A DNA stretch of 64,000 nucleotides from Chryseobacterium daeguense DSM 19388 (GCF_000430825.1 NZ_AUMT01000005.1:62001-126000); one strand, 5' to 3'; positions 43,373-52,917 are shown, counted from the stretch's first letter. Notes: generated by a model not told the origin, from the letters alone. Program-made: numbers and translations.

Positions 43373-44275
43373 ATGAAAATTATTGTAACAGGTTCGTTAG
43401 GAAATATCAGCAAACCTTTAACCGAAGAATTACTTGCCAAAGGTCATGATGTAACAGTGATCAGCAGCAGTCCGGAAAGACAATCTGAAATTGAATCTTT
43501 AGGCGCAAAAGCCGCAATAGGAAAAATGGAAGATGTAGATTTCCTCGCAGAAACTTTCAAAGGAGCAGATGCTATTTATGCAATGGAAGCCATTAATCAT
43601 AAAGTTTTCTTTGATCATGATATTGATTTTATTCAGGCTAATATTCAGATTGCTAAAAATTATAAAGAAGCTATTGAAAAATCAGGAGTGAAAAATATTA
43701 TTCATCTCAGCAGTATCGGTGCACACATGGATAAAGGGAACGGAATTCTGGCATTTCATCATGAAGCTGAGAAAATCTTAAATGAACTTCCGGAAAATGT
43801 TTCTATCAAATTTATGCGTCCTGTCGGGTTTTACTACAATATGCTGGCCTTTATTCCCAACATCAAATCTCAGAATGCCATCATTCAAAACTATGGCGGA
43901 GATGATAAAGAGCCTTGGGTTTCACCTTTCGATATTGCATCCGCAATTGTGGAAGAGATGGAAAAACCTTTTAATGGAAGGGAAATCCGCTACATCGCCA
44001 GTGAAGAAATTTCTCCGAATGAAATCGCCCAGACTTTAGGAGAAGCCATAGGCAAGCCTGACTTACAATGGATTATTATTTCTGATGACGATTTACTAAA
44101 TAATTTAGTTAAAGCCGGAATGAATCCTGAGACTGCAAAAGGTTTTGTAGAAATGAATATGGCGAGGCGAGGAAACACCTTATACGAAGATTATTATAGA
44201 AACAGACCGGTTTTAGGTAAAACTAAAGTAAAAGATTTTGCGAAAGATTTTGCTGAAATTTATCAAAACAGTTAA
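43373..44275 (+). CDS. NmrA-like NAD(P)-binding protein
   Basis: 300 residues. The Rossmann start reads IIVTGSLGNISKPLTEELL, with SSSPERQSEIESLGAKAAIG after the second strand. KNIIHLSSIGAHMDKGNG and VSIKFMRPVGFYYNML follow, as in the NmrA/QOR2 group of atypical SDRs. The Tyr-Lys catalytic pair is not in the usual place, typical of this group. It may bind or reduce quinones or act as a redox sensor. An AraC-type gene follows after 170 bp. Confidence 0.88.
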   Translation: MKIIVTGSLGNISKPLTEELLAKGHDVTVISSSPERQSEIESLGAKAAIGKMEDVDFLAETFKGADAIYAMEAINHKVFFDHDIDFIQANIQIAKNYKEAIEKSGVKNIIHLSSIGAHMDKGNGILAFHHEAEKILNELPENVSIKFMRPVGFYYNMLAFIPNIKSQNAIIQNYGGDDKEPWVSPFDIASAIVEEMEKPFNGREIRYIASEEISPNEIAQTLGEAIGKPDLQWIIISDDDLLNNLVKAGMNPETAKGFVEMNMARRGNTLYEDYYRNRPVLGKTKVKDFAKDFAEIYQNS

Positions 44276-44297
44276 TTTCTTTAGCCTTGGATTATAG

Positions 44298-44391
44298 AGA
44301 TCCTTCGACTTCGCTCAGGATGACATTACTAATACTAATTTTTATAATTAAAGTTTTTATGAGTGTCATCCTGAGCGAAGTCGAAGGATCT
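44298..44391. repeat. Perfect 28-bp inverted repeat
   Basis: The left arm (44298-44325, starts AGATCCTTCGACTTCGCTCA) is exactly inverted at 44364-44391, with a 38-nt spacer. Degenerate solo relatives are at 10014-10050 and 18646-18675. It could fold into a long hairpin between the NmrA-like gene and the AraC gene. The spacer contains no gene. Confidence 0.9.
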
Positions 44392-44445
44392 TTTTAAACT
44401 TGAAAAATTTTAAAATAAGTCATTGAAAACAATTAATTTAGTATC

Positions 44446-45366
44446 ATGAAACAGCCTGTCAGAATAAAAACAATCAGCGAATTCCATCAGTTCCGGGGTC
44501 TTCCGAAACCTGAACATCCATTGATCAGCGTGATAGATTACGGTATGATCAGCCATCAGGTTGAAGTGAATGAATTGAGCTGGATTCTGGATTTTTATTC
44601 AATTTCCATCAAAAGAACTTCCAATTCCAAGATTAAATACGGACAGCAGGAATACGATTTTGACGAAGGAATGATGTTTTTTATGGCTCCCGGACAGGTT
44701 TTCAGCGTGACCATAGATCCTGATAAAAATAAAAGGGAAAAGCATACGGGTTGGATTTTGCTGATTCATCCTGATTTTCTTTGGAATACATCTTTAGCTA
44801 AAAACATTAAAAACTATGATTTTTTCGACTATTCTGTGAATGAGGCATTGTTTGTTTCAGAAAAAGAAGAAAAAACCATCCACCAGATTATAGAAAATAT
44901 TCAACAGGAATATCATTCAAATATTGATCAATTCAGCCAGAACATCATTATATCACAAATAGAAACCTTATTGAATTATGCCGAATGTTTTTACCAAAGG
45001 CAGTTTATCACCCGAAAAATTTCGAATCACAAAATTCTTAACTCTCTTGAAGAGCTTTTGAATGATTATTTTAACAACGAAAACCTCATCACCAAAGGGC
45101 TACCAAGCGTACACTTTGTTGCCGAACAGCTGAATGTTTCTCCCAGCTATTTAACCGGCTTATTAAAAGTTCTCACCGGGCAGAGCACCCAACAGCACAT
45201 CCATGAAAAACTTATAGAAAAGGCAAAAGAAAAGCTTTCCACCACTCAATTATCCGTGAGTGAGATCGCTTATGAACTGGGTTTTGAACATCCGCAGTCT
45301 TTCAGTAAATTATTTAAAAGTAAGACTAAGGTTTCGCCTTTGGAGTTTCGGCAGTCGTTTAATTAA
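44446..45366 (+). CDS. AraC family transcriptional regulator
   Basis: 306 residues. N-terminal sensor domain (YDFDEGMMFFMAPGQVFSVT) and C-terminal HTH pair (VHFVAEQLNVSPSYLTGLLK, LTGQSTQQHIHEKLIEKAKE, VSEIAYELGFEHPQSFSKLF, KSKTKVSPLEFR). By position it probably controls the NmrA-like gene upstream. The ligand is unknown. Confidence 0.9.
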   Translation: MKQPVRIKTISEFHQFRGLPKPEHPLISVIDYGMISHQVEVNELSWILDFYSISIKRTSNSKIKYGQQEYDFDEGMMFFMAPGQVFSVTIDPDKNKREKHTGWILLIHPDFLWNTSLAKNIKNYDFFDYSVNEALFVSEKEEKTIHQIIENIQQEYHSNIDQFSQNIIISQIETLLNYAECFYQRQFITRKISNHKILNSLEELLNDYFNNENLITKGLPSVHFVAEQLNVSPSYLTGLLKVLTGQSTQQHIHEKLIEKAKEKLSTTQLSVSEIAYELGFEHPQSFSKLFKSKTKVSPLEFRQSFN

Positions 45367-45450
45367 TATCACGCTCTTGTTTAGAGCTATTTTATAGTAA
45401 TGAGATCAAAAAATTGATTACATTTGACACCTCATTTTAATAGACTAAAT

Positions 45451-46386
45451 ATGGAAAAAAATTGGGTACTGTCGAAATTTTGGATAAGAATTTGGGCTAT
45501 GCTTATCGACTTTATTATACTTGGAATTTTCGGATTTATTTTAGGAATCATTTTTAATACTTATTTTATTTCGATTGGCGAAAAAGCAAAGTTAATTGGC
45601 TGGCTTGTTTCATTACTTTATTTTTCAGTTTTGAATTCAAAAATAAATCATGGACAGACGTTTGGTAAAAAACTTATGAGAATTCAGGTTGTTGATATTC
45701 AAGGGAAATTTATCAGCTTAAAAACATCATTTATAAGAGCTTTGATTTTTACTACACCATTCTTTCTGAATGGATTAAAGATTAAAGGAATCTCTACATT
45801 TTCCCCGGTCACCATTATTCAGGCAATAATAATTTTTACGATAGGTTTAGGAATTATTGTTTTTTATATTTTTAATAAATCTACGAGACAATCTGTTCAT
45901 GATATAGCAGTAAAGACTTATGTAGTACAAGATTACAGAGATCGTGAATTAAGTGTAATACCCAAGATTACAAAATTACCATATTACATTACCGGCGGCA
46001 TTTTTTTACTGGTTTTATGTGGATCCCTTTACAGCTATAACAGTAATTCTGAGCTAATGAAACTTCTTTCTGTCTATAAAGAAATTAGTGAACAAGATCA
46101 TGTAAACAATGCCAGTGTAAATATGACTTATCCACCAGGAAGCAATCAGCGGTACTTTTATACGGTCAGAATTTCTATAGATTATATTCCACAAGATCAG
46201 ACTATTAATAATCCCCAGCTTCAGGAGGCAGTAAAATCCTTTATCAAAAGTTCTGCTTACGAATCAGATAATGATATTTTAAATGTACTTGTTGTTTCCG
46301 GCTACGACATTGGTATCGCTTCAAAATATCAGTCGTTTAATTTTTATAAGCCTATTGCGGAATGGAAAAAAGATTTTAATAAATAG
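45451..46386 (+). CDS. RDD family membrane protein
   Basis: 311 residues from the ATG at 45451; the TTG at 45424 would add nine non-family residues. RDD signature: WIRIWAMLIDFIILGIFGF with the Arg and Asp, then GQTFGKKLMRIQVVDIQGK, and SVHDIAVKTYVV after the third span. Four hydrophobic spans in total, then a long soluble C-terminal part after about residue 200 (outside the RDD domain). A second membrane protein gene follows after 43 bp, probably in the same operon. Function unknown; some RDD proteins exchange ions. Confidence 0.85.
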   Translation: MEKNWVLSKFWIRIWAMLIDFIILGIFGFILGIIFNTYFISIGEKAKLIGWLVSLLYFSVLNSKINHGQTFGKKLMRIQVVDIQGKFISLKTSFIRALIFTTPFFLNGLKIKGISTFSPVTIIQAIIIFTIGLGIIVFYIFNKSTRQSVHDIAVKTYVVQDYRDRELSVIPKITKLPYYITGGIFLLVLCGSLYSYNSNSELMKLLSVYKEISEQDHVNNASVNMTYPPGSNQRYFYTVRISIDYIPQDQTINNPQLQEAVKSFIKSSAYESDNDILNVLVVSGYDIGIASKYQSFNFYKPIAEWKKDFNK

Positions 46387-46429
46387 TTCATTTGTAATTT
46401 TCCCTTATTTTAAAAGCTAAACTAATTTA

Positions 46430-46969
46430 ATGAGCACAGATAAAAACATCCTCCAGAAAATGTCTAGCCAGGAACTTGAGAAGTATATTCAGCCTGAAAG
46501 CAGATATACACAAGAAGCCATGCAATATGCTTATGAAATACTTCAATCAAGGGGTAAAGAATTTAGTGAAGAAGAAAAAGGCAGGATTCAGAGCTTAATT
46601 CATTCAACAAAGGAAGCGGAAAAGGTAATTCATCCTAATCATATAAAAGCCGCTGACTTAATGTATATTTCCGGTGCTGTAGGCGTGGGTGGTATTATTT
46701 GGAAATACGAATTATTAAACAGCTTACTTTTTATATTTGTTGCAGTGGGAACTGTGGCTTTTATTTTTGGAATGGGCTATTTAATTTCAAAAGGAAATAA
46801 TTGGCTAAAATATCTTTTAGCAGGGCTTTTTGTTTTAGGGCTTTTTTCCTTACCGGAAGTCATTTTTAATATAAAAGCTGATCCTGTATTAGCCATTATT
46901 AATATTGTACAGACCGTTTTACAGGCATGGACAATTATCCTTTTATTTCAAATTCCAAAAAACAATTAA
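46430..46969 (+). CDS. Membrane protein with charged N-terminus
   Basis: 179 residues. The first about 75 residues are charged and helical (SQELEKYIQPESRYTQEAMQ, LQSRGKEFSEEEKGRI). Four hydrophobic spans follow between about 80 and 175 (LMYISGAVGVGG, LLFIFVAVGTVAFIFGMGY, LLAGLFVLGLFSL, TVLQAWTIILLF). No family recognised. It follows the RDD gene closely and shares its strand and terminator. Confidence 0.7.
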   Translation: MSTDKNILQKMSSQELEKYIQPESRYTQEAMQYAYEILQSRGKEFSEEEKGRIQSLIHSTKEAEKVIHPNHIKAADLMYISGAVGVGGIIWKYELLNSLLFIFVAVGTVAFIFGMGYLISKGNNWLKYLLAGLFVLGLFSLPEVIFNIKADPVLAIINIVQTVLQAWTIILLFQIPKNN

Positions 46970-47009
46970 TCATTAGCTTAAAATTTAATTTCTTACCGAA
47001 AAATACAAA

Positions 47010-47036
47010 AAGCCTGAAAAATAATTTCAGGCTTCT
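47010..47036. terminator. Bidirectional terminator between the membrane protein gene and mdh
   Basis: AAGCCTGAAA (47010-47019) pairs with TTTCAGGCTT (47025-47034). It is flanked by A-rich sequence on the left and T-rich on the right, and the genes on its two sides converge. Confidence 0.85.
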
Positions 47037-47060
47037 ATATTTAATGAGTTTTTTAAAAAC

Positions 47061-47987
47061 TTAAAACTTCAAATCCCCATTCACTTCTCTTACTGCGTTA
47101 GCAGCCTCAGCGAATTTCAATTGCTCATCAGCAGTCAGGGTGATGTTTACGATTTTCTCTACACCGTTTTTCCCGATGATGGCAGGAACACCCAGGCAGA
47201 TATCGTTTTGCCCGTATTCACCTTCAAGCATTAATGAACATGGGATCATTTTTTTCTGGTCGCACGCAATTGCCTGAACCATTACAGAAACAGCTGCACC
47301 CGGCGCATACCAAGCGGAAGTTCCTAATAATTTTGTAAGCGTAGCTCCTCCTACTTTAGTTTCTTCGATTACATATTTTTGTTTTTCATCATCAAGGAAC
47401 TCAGTTACAGGAACACCGTTTCTTGTAGCTTTGCTCAATAATGGAAGCATTCCCGTGTCGCTGTGTGCTGCGATTACCATCCCGTCTACGTCAGAAATCG
47501 GAGCTTCTAACGCTTCAGCCAATCTGTATTTGAATCTTGCAGAATCCAATGCTCCACCCATTCCGATGATCTTGTGCTTAGGAAGACCAGATGTTTTGTG
47601 AACAAGGTAAGCCATGGTATCCATTGGGTTAGAAACCACGATGATGATTACTTCCGGAGAATGTTTTACTAAGTTTTCAGTAACTTCTTTTACGATACCG
47701 GCGTTGATACCGATAAGCTCTTCTCTCGTCATTCCAGGTTTTCTTGGAATCCCTGAAGTGATTACTGCTACATGAGAACCTGCAGTTTTGCTGTAATCTC
47801 CTGTTGTCCCGGTAATTTTCGTATCGAATCCGTTAAGAGATGCTGTCTGCATCAAATCCATTGCCTTACCTTCAGCAAATCCTTCTTTAATGTCTACTAA
47901 AACCACTTCTGAACAGAAGTTTTTCATAGCGATGTATTCTGCACAGCTTGCTCCTACAGCGCCTGCACCTACTACGGTTACTTTCAT
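47061..47987 (-). CDS. mdh: Malate dehydrogenase
   Basis: 308 residues, the lactate-dehydrogenase-like bacterial class. It interconverts malate and oxaloacetate with NAD in the TCA cycle. Rossmann start KVTVVGAGAVGASCAEYIA, VLVDIKEGFAEGKAMDLMQ with the NAD-binding Asp, ITSGIPRKPGMTREELIG with the substrate-binding Arg residues, VVSNPMDTMAYLV, and the catalytic His in VIAAHSDTGMLPL. The C-terminus is standard. Single gene with its own promoter region upstream. Confidence 0.96.
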   Translation of the reverse strand: MKVTVVGAGAVGASCAEYIAMKNFCSEVVLVDIKEGFAEGKAMDLMQTASLNGFDTKITGTTGDYSKTAGSHVAVITSGIPRKPGMTREELIGINAGIVKEVTENLVKHSPEVIIIVVSNPMDTMAYLVHKTSGLPKHKIIGMGGALDSARFKYRLAEALEAPISDVDGMVIAAHSDTGMLPLLSKATRNGVPVTEFLDDEKQKYVIEETKVGGATLTKLLGTSAWYAPGAAVSVMVQAIACDQKKMIPCSLMLEGEYGQNDICLGVPAIIGKNGVEKIVNITLTADEQLKFAEAANAVREVNGDLKF

Positions 47988-48115
47988 AATATATCTTTTA
48001 AAATTTATTTGAATTATTTATTATTTAGTTGAGTTTACAATTTGAAAACTTCCAAATTTAAGAATTCCTGAAAAATTGAGCAATCTTTCAGGAATTTAAT
48101 TGTGTATGATATAAA

Positions 48116-48667
48116 TTAGTTTACGTTTAATAAGAACGTGTATAGTTTCTTAGCTCCTGATAAAACCTGCTCATAGTTTTCTTCTTTTACTTCAGTATCC
48201 AGAACTTCTTTGAAGCTTTTCCACATCGGGCCTGTATTTTCCTGATAGCATCCGAAGAAATTGAAGGTTACATCATCAAAACCTTCTGTTTTAGACAGCT
48301 GCCTGGCAATCACATTTCCACCTAGTGTAGAGCCTTCAATAACGTACATTGCTCCCAAAGCTTCATTTTCATTGGCAAATTGCAGTTCATGAGAAGGATT
48401 TTGGCGTTCTAAATTCAGACTTTTCAGATCTTTTTCAATTAAAGACAGCTTTTTTCTGCTATCCAACTGAAGCTTATCCGTAAAATTGTCAGAAAGGCTA
48501 TTAAAAATTTTATCCTCAGCATGAAGAAGCATCAGGTAATTGGTACTGATGATTTTTTTATAATCTTCCAGGGTAAAAGTTTTATTGAAAATTTTTTCGG
48601 AATTGAAGAGTTTTTCAGCTGCGTCGTGATATTCTGCAGTGTTTTGTTTAAGAAATTCAGATACCAT
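48116..48667 (-). CDS. bphO: Biliverdin-producing heme oxygenase
   Basis: 183 residues of the helical heme oxygenase fold. The proximal His is in NTAEYHDAAEKLFNSE, and the distal helix shows ALGAMYVIEGSTLGGNVIAR. It opens haem to biliverdin. The start lies 3 bp after the stop of the bacteriophytochrome gene upstream, so the enzyme and its apo-photoreceptor are made together and the biliverdin serves as chromophore. The electron donor is not encoded nearby. Confidence 0.93.
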   Translation of the reverse strand: MVSEFLKQNTAEYHDAAEKLFNSEKIFNKTFTLEDYKKIISTNYLMLLHAEDKIFNSLSDNFTDKLQLDSRKKLSLIEKDLKSLNLERQNPSHELQFANENEALGAMYVIEGSTLGGNVIARQLSKTEGFDDVTFNFFGCYQENTGPMWKSFKEVLDTEVKEENYEQVLSGAKKLYTFLLNVN

Positions 48668-48670
48668 AAA

Positions 48671-50887
48671 TTAGGATTTGTAATTTCCCAAATTTACGGT
48701 TTTTTTAAAGGTTAAAATAAAGGAAGTTCCTTCTTTATTGCTTTCGTAATCAACATTTCCACCAATTCTTTTCATTATGCGATAAACTATGGATAATCCT
48801 ACCCCGTTTCCTTTAAATTTTTTCGCATTTTCCATTCTGTTGAAAATTTTAAACATCTTATGCTTTTCGCCATCCGGAATCCCGATTCCGTTATCTTTGA
48901 CGATGTAAACCACTTCATCTTCTTTTTCATAGCCGTGGATCTCCACCACCGGCTGATCCTGATAAGAGGAATATTTCACTGCATTATTGATGATATTTAA
49001 AAAAGCCTGGTGAAGCATGGTTTTATCCGCCAAAACATCCGGGCAGTCTTTTATAATGACCTCGGTTTTCGGGCTGTCAAAAGTAATTTTGGCATTTTCT
49101 GATATTTTCCGGATAATAAGGTTGGTCTGAAGGCGTTCAAGCTCTATTTCGCTGTATTTTGCACGGCTCAGCTGTAAAACATCATGCATCATCTCCGCCA
49201 TATTGTCTATCTCTTCAATGATGGAATTGATCTTACTGCGACTTTTTTCCGAGCCGTCTGTAAGGCTGTTTAAAAGCATTTGAGCGTTAAGCTTCATCAC
49301 CGTAAGCGGTGTTCCCAAATCATGAGAAATGGTGTAAGAGAAGCTGTCCAGCTCTTCATTTACTTTTTTGAGCTCGTCGTTAAGCCTTTTAATGGTATTA
49401 TAATTTTTGTGTGAAGTTTCCAGGATAAGGTCGCGTACGGTCTGTAACGCGGCGATATTTCTGGAATTCCAACGCTTGGAGTTTCCTTTTATGTTTTCTG
49501 TAAAAATCCGGAATGAAGTTCTTGGGGAAATGATTTGCTTTTCTTCTCCGTTTTGCGAAAAGACCTCTATTTTCTTTTCAGGATTTCCTGCCCAGTTAAT
49601 GTGCTCGTCAAATTCTTTTCGGAACCAGATCAATAAATTATTTTTACTTCTTTCAATAAAATAGATGATGACACCGGCCGCTTTTTCGTCCAGATTAAGA
49701 TCTTTTCCGTAATCTTTACAAAAGCTACGGCTCAGGAAAATATTATCATCCGTATTTTCATGGGCCCATTGAACAATTCTTTCAATAGTCGCCTGGTCAG
49801 GAGTTGAGCCTTCCGTCACGATTTCCTCTTCCGAGATCACGGCAAGACCGTCAGCTTCCGGGAGATTTTTTATTTCAGTTTTATTTTCAATTAATGAATC
49901 AAATAAACTGTTATGCTTTAAGAATTCTGTTTTTAACTGTGATGCTTTTTCATTAAGCTGCAGGCGATAGTTGAGTTCATTTTTAGACCTGAACGATGAA
50001 TATGCGTTTGAGGCCAGTGCCGTAAAAATCCCTGCCTGAACTCTGTCTTCAAGATCAATATGTTTCGGTTCGGAATTCTGACAGGTTACCAGTCCCCAAA
50101 GATGATTATCTATAATAATGGAAATACTGAAACTTGATGATGCCCCGGAATTTTTGATGTATTGCCCATGAATAGGCGACATTCCGCGTGATGCTACATA
50201 GGTAAGATCAATATTTTCCTGCTTTTTGCTTAGAAGAGGAACGGTTTCCTCATAAACATTGCTGAAAATCCTCTTCCGTTTCTTGAGGTAAAGTTCTCTC
50301 GCCTGTCTCGGAATATCAGACTCCGGGTAATGGAGGCCCAGAAAGCTTTCCATATTTCTGTTTCTCTTTTCTGCAATTACTTTTCCCGAACCGTCCATCA
50401 TGAATTTATAGATCATCATCCTGTCGTAATTCACGATTCTGGCCAATGTGCTTAAAAGCTGGTCCCAGATTTCCTGTTCATTATCTATGATGTAAAAGTT
50501 ATCATATTTATTGGAAATTCTTTTATTGGGATTCGCTAAAACTTTTTCAAATTCAAGGAAAATATAATTGTTATTTTTAAAAACCGAAAAATGGTATTCC
50601 TTACCGTTGATAAATACTTTATCGAAATATGTTTCGTTTTCTCTTCTGGTAAACCGGTTCAGTGAGGTATAAATATCCGATTCTATAATACTTTTAAAGC
50701 TTTCCGGAAAATCCGTAAGCTTTTTATCGAAAAGGAGTTCCTTATTTTCGATAGTAAAAATGTCCTCTATATTCCTGCTGAAAAAAGTAATGGAATGGGA
50801 TTCTGCATCAATGCCAATCAGATAACCAAAACTTTGTATATACCCAGGAATATGTATGGGCTCTTCATGACACTCTACAAAATTCAT
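48671..50887 (-). CDS. bphP: Bacteriophytochrome histidine kinase
   Basis: 738 residues from the ATG at 50887. The longer frame to 50962 adds 25 residues with no PAS match, and the chosen start places the biliverdin-binding Cys at residue 6 (MNFVECHEEPIHIPG). PAS, then GAF with HYPESDIPRQARELY, SPIHGQYIKNSG with the conserved His, and a PHY tongue (SPRTSFRIF). The kinase end has YTISHDLGTPLTVMKLN with the phospho-acceptor His, NIINNAVKYSS, DNGIGIP and NGVGLSIVYRI. It should sense red/far-red light. No response regulator gene is adjacent. The bphO gene is 3 bp downstream. Confidence 0.93.
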   Translation of the reverse strand: MNFVECHEEPIHIPGYIQSFGYLIGIDAESHSITFFSRNIEDIFTIENKELLFDKKLTDFPESFKSIIESDIYTSLNRFTRRENETYFDKVFINGKEYHFSVFKNNNYIFLEFEKVLANPNKRISNKYDNFYIIDNEQEIWDQLLSTLARIVNYDRMMIYKFMMDGSGKVIAEKRNRNMESFLGLHYPESDIPRQARELYLKKRKRIFSNVYEETVPLLSKKQENIDLTYVASRGMSPIHGQYIKNSGASSSFSISIIIDNHLWGLVTCQNSEPKHIDLEDRVQAGIFTALASNAYSSFRSKNELNYRLQLNEKASQLKTEFLKHNSLFDSLIENKTEIKNLPEADGLAVISEEEIVTEGSTPDQATIERIVQWAHENTDDNIFLSRSFCKDYGKDLNLDEKAAGVIIYFIERSKNNLLIWFRKEFDEHINWAGNPEKKIEVFSQNGEEKQIISPRTSFRIFTENIKGNSKRWNSRNIAALQTVRDLILETSHKNYNTIKRLNDELKKVNEELDSFSYTISHDLGTPLTVMKLNAQMLLNSLTDGSEKSRSKINSIIEEIDNMAEMMHDVLQLSRAKYSEIELERLQTNLIIRKISENAKITFDSPKTEVIIKDCPDVLADKTMLHQAFLNIINNAVKYSSYQDQPVVEIHGYEKEDEVVYIVKDNGIGIPDGEKHKMFKIFNRMENAKKFKGNGVGLSIVYRIMKRIGGNVDYESNKEGTSFILTFKKTVNLGNYKS

Positions 50888-51033
50888 ATAATACTTTGAT
50901 CTATCAAAGATAACGAATTTTTTACAGCTATAGTATTTTTTCGAGTGAATCAGATACCACAAAAGTGGTATAAACTATGTGAAAACTAACTTCTTTAAAG
51001 TTAAAGATTTTTTAACTTTAAAAATATTTAAAC

Positions 51034-52047
51034 TTAACCTTCCTTATCAAAATACAGCATATAATATTTCCCCTTATCATCCTGCCCCTGAGCAATCATC
51101 TGCCGGTCACCGTGAATATAAATGTGGAAATTCTTGTCCAGTTTTATGATACTTTTGAAATGTCTCTGGGTTTTCTTTACAGCCGTTTCGTTGATCGGGA
51201 ATTCTTCCGCGATATTGATCTGCATATCCTGCTCATAATCTGTTTTAAAATTCACAAAACTTTCGATTACATGCTCATCCTGTAATACTTCCTTATTAAA
51301 TTCATCCAGATTAAACTCTTCTTTTTCCTTAAAGAAATTAATCGATTTATTCAAAAAATCTGCCTGGTCTGCCCTCGAAACTTCAAATTCCTGGGGAAGC
51401 TGCTTGGTAATATAATCTTTATACACCATTAAGGCTTCCTGGGTATGGAAATATTCATCATCACGCTGTTTTACTTTCAAAAAATCCTCGAACCAATAAT
51501 ACATGTCTCCGTTTTTGTTGTTATCAACTACAGAAAGTACATATCCGGTTTCCTTATCTCGGTTGTAAATTAATGCAGCTTTATCGATTTTAGACAAACT
51601 TATTCCCTGATCTTTCTCAATATCAAAAGTTTCGTTTTTAGGGAAGATCTTTAAGAAAGAATCTCTTTTTTCTGTTTTAAAAATTCCTATTTTATCAATT
51701 TTTTCACCGTTTTCTCTTTCCTCTTCAAAATAGACTATGAACACCTCACCGCCCATCACTCTTGGGTTTTCGGCAGCTTCGTAAAGGTGTTTCGCTATAT
51801 TTTCGGATTCCCAGAGGAATTTTGCCTTGTCATCAAAAATTTCAGATACAGAGCTGTACACGGGATTATTTACCAGGTAAGAATCACTGTAAAAATGGAA
51901 AGTCTCCTCAGATTTAAATGACCCCAGAAAATAGTTTTCAAGCATTTCTGCCATGCCCTCATCGAGCTCCAATTCTTCCTGAGACAGAATTAAAGATTCT
52001 CCGTTGATTTTATTTCCTACTCTGTGTACTACGATTTTTGAAAACAT
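51034..52047 (-). CDS. Nucleoid-associated protein (NdpA/YejK family)
   Basis: 337 residues from the ATG at 52047; an ATG at 52071 adds 8 residues. It starts FSKIVVHRVGNKINGE and contains SVSEIFDDKAKFLWESENIA, GGEVFIVYFEEERE, GIFKTEKRDSFLKIF, and a C-terminal FHIYIHGDRQMIAQGQDDKG. This is the 37-kDa nucleoid-associated protein family. The protein is cytoplasmic and binds DNA in E. coli (family knowledge). Regulation unknown. Confidence 0.85.
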   Translation of the reverse strand: MFSKIVVHRVGNKINGESLILSQEELELDEGMAEMLENYFLGSFKSEETFHFYSDSYLVNNPVYSSVSEIFDDKAKFLWESENIAKHLYEAAENPRVMGGEVFIVYFEEERENGEKIDKIGIFKTEKRDSFLKIFPKNETFDIEKDQGISLSKIDKAALIYNRDKETGYVLSVVDNNKNGDMYYWFEDFLKVKQRDDEYFHTQEALMVYKDYITKQLPQEFEVSRADQADFLNKSINFFKEKEEFNLDEFNKEVLQDEHVIESFVNFKTDYEQDMQINIAEEFPINETAVKKTQRHFKSIIKLDKNFHIYIHGDRQMIAQGQDDKGKYYMLYFDKEG

Positions 52048-52473
52048 TGTGTTGAATATTTTGGAGTGCAAAGATATTAATTAAATCAGATAATCAACAG
52101 TATTCCACTTTGATAAAAAACTTTTACTTTGATGACAACTTATTTTAAAATAGTGACATCAAAAAGAAGAAGAAAAGTCTGGTTTTTGCCAGAATTTCTC
52201 ATTGTGACATGAAGCTTTTATTACATTTTACAGCTGTTTCATTACACAAATATTAAATTTGATAATTTAAAAAAGCACTACAAATCAACAGCTTACAAAA
52301 TCAAAATGAAATAAAATTTTAGTTAAAATTTATTTAAAACAATGATTAATAAAGAGTTTATGACATGCTTACAAGTTCACTAAGCAGTGATGTTATGAAT
52401 ATTTAATTTTAAATTTTTCTTTGATTTTGGTACAGTTTTCGCGACACTACCCATGTTTTGAAAAATCTTAATT
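52048..52473. other. Gene-free AT-rich gap between divergent genes
   Basis: The 426 bp between the nucleoid-associated protein gene and the next plus-strand gene hold no convincing reading frame. AT-rich promoter-like sequence is all that can be seen (for example TTTTGAAAAATC just before the next start). No repeat matching the other families of this window was found. Confidence 0.5.
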
Positions 52474-52872
52474 ATGATGAATGTACAAATGAAAACTATT
52501 AACCAAAAAATAGCCATTGAATATTTAAAATTTTTCTATCCGCCACTAAGAAACGAAATCACAGAATTGTCTGTAAAAGACAATTTCGCAGGGATTATTC
52601 AGGCGACCATAAATTATCTGAAAGACCTGCTACAGGAGTCCCAGATCAATCTCATCGCTCATCACATCAAGCTGATGGACTGGATCTACAGAAACGGGAA
52701 TTCCTATGTAAGAACAATGATTGAAAATCTTTTCGTAAGATCATTCGAAAGCTTTAAAAAGCATGCAAAAATCCAGCACTGGAAACTGCTTTATCAGTAT
52801 ATGCCGGTGAGCTTCCAGGTCATTTACAATGATCAGCGAAAGCAGGACAAAATTTTCTTTGGTAAAAATTAA
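52474..52872 (+). CDS. Helical cytoplasmic protein of unknown function
   Basis: 132 residues, all-helical in character: AIEYLKFFYPPLRNEITELS, IQATINYLKDLLQESQINLI, LMDWIYRNGNSYVRTMIENL, FVRSFESFKKHAKIQHWKLL. No signal peptide, membrane span or recognised motif. The YIRNGN-like and PVSFQVIYNDQ ends look conserved in style. It is followed by a strong terminator 11 bp after the stop. Family not recognised. Confidence 0.65.
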   Translation: MMNVQMKTINQKIAIEYLKFFYPPLRNEITELSVKDNFAGIIQATINYLKDLLQESQINLIAHHIKLMDWIYRNGNSYVRTMIENLFVRSFESFKKHAKIQHWKLLYQYMPVSFQVIYNDQRKQDKIFFGKN

Positions 52873-52882
52873 TCTAAATTAT

Positions 52883-52917
52883 AAATCCCTGAACATTGGC
52901 TGTTCAGGGATTTTTTT
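52883..52917. terminator. Strong terminator between convergent genes
   Basis: AAATCCCTGAACA (52883-52895) pairs perfectly with TGTTCAGGGATTT (52901-52913) over a TTGGC loop, followed by more T residues. It can also close the minus-strand protease gene ending at 52961. Confidence 0.93.
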
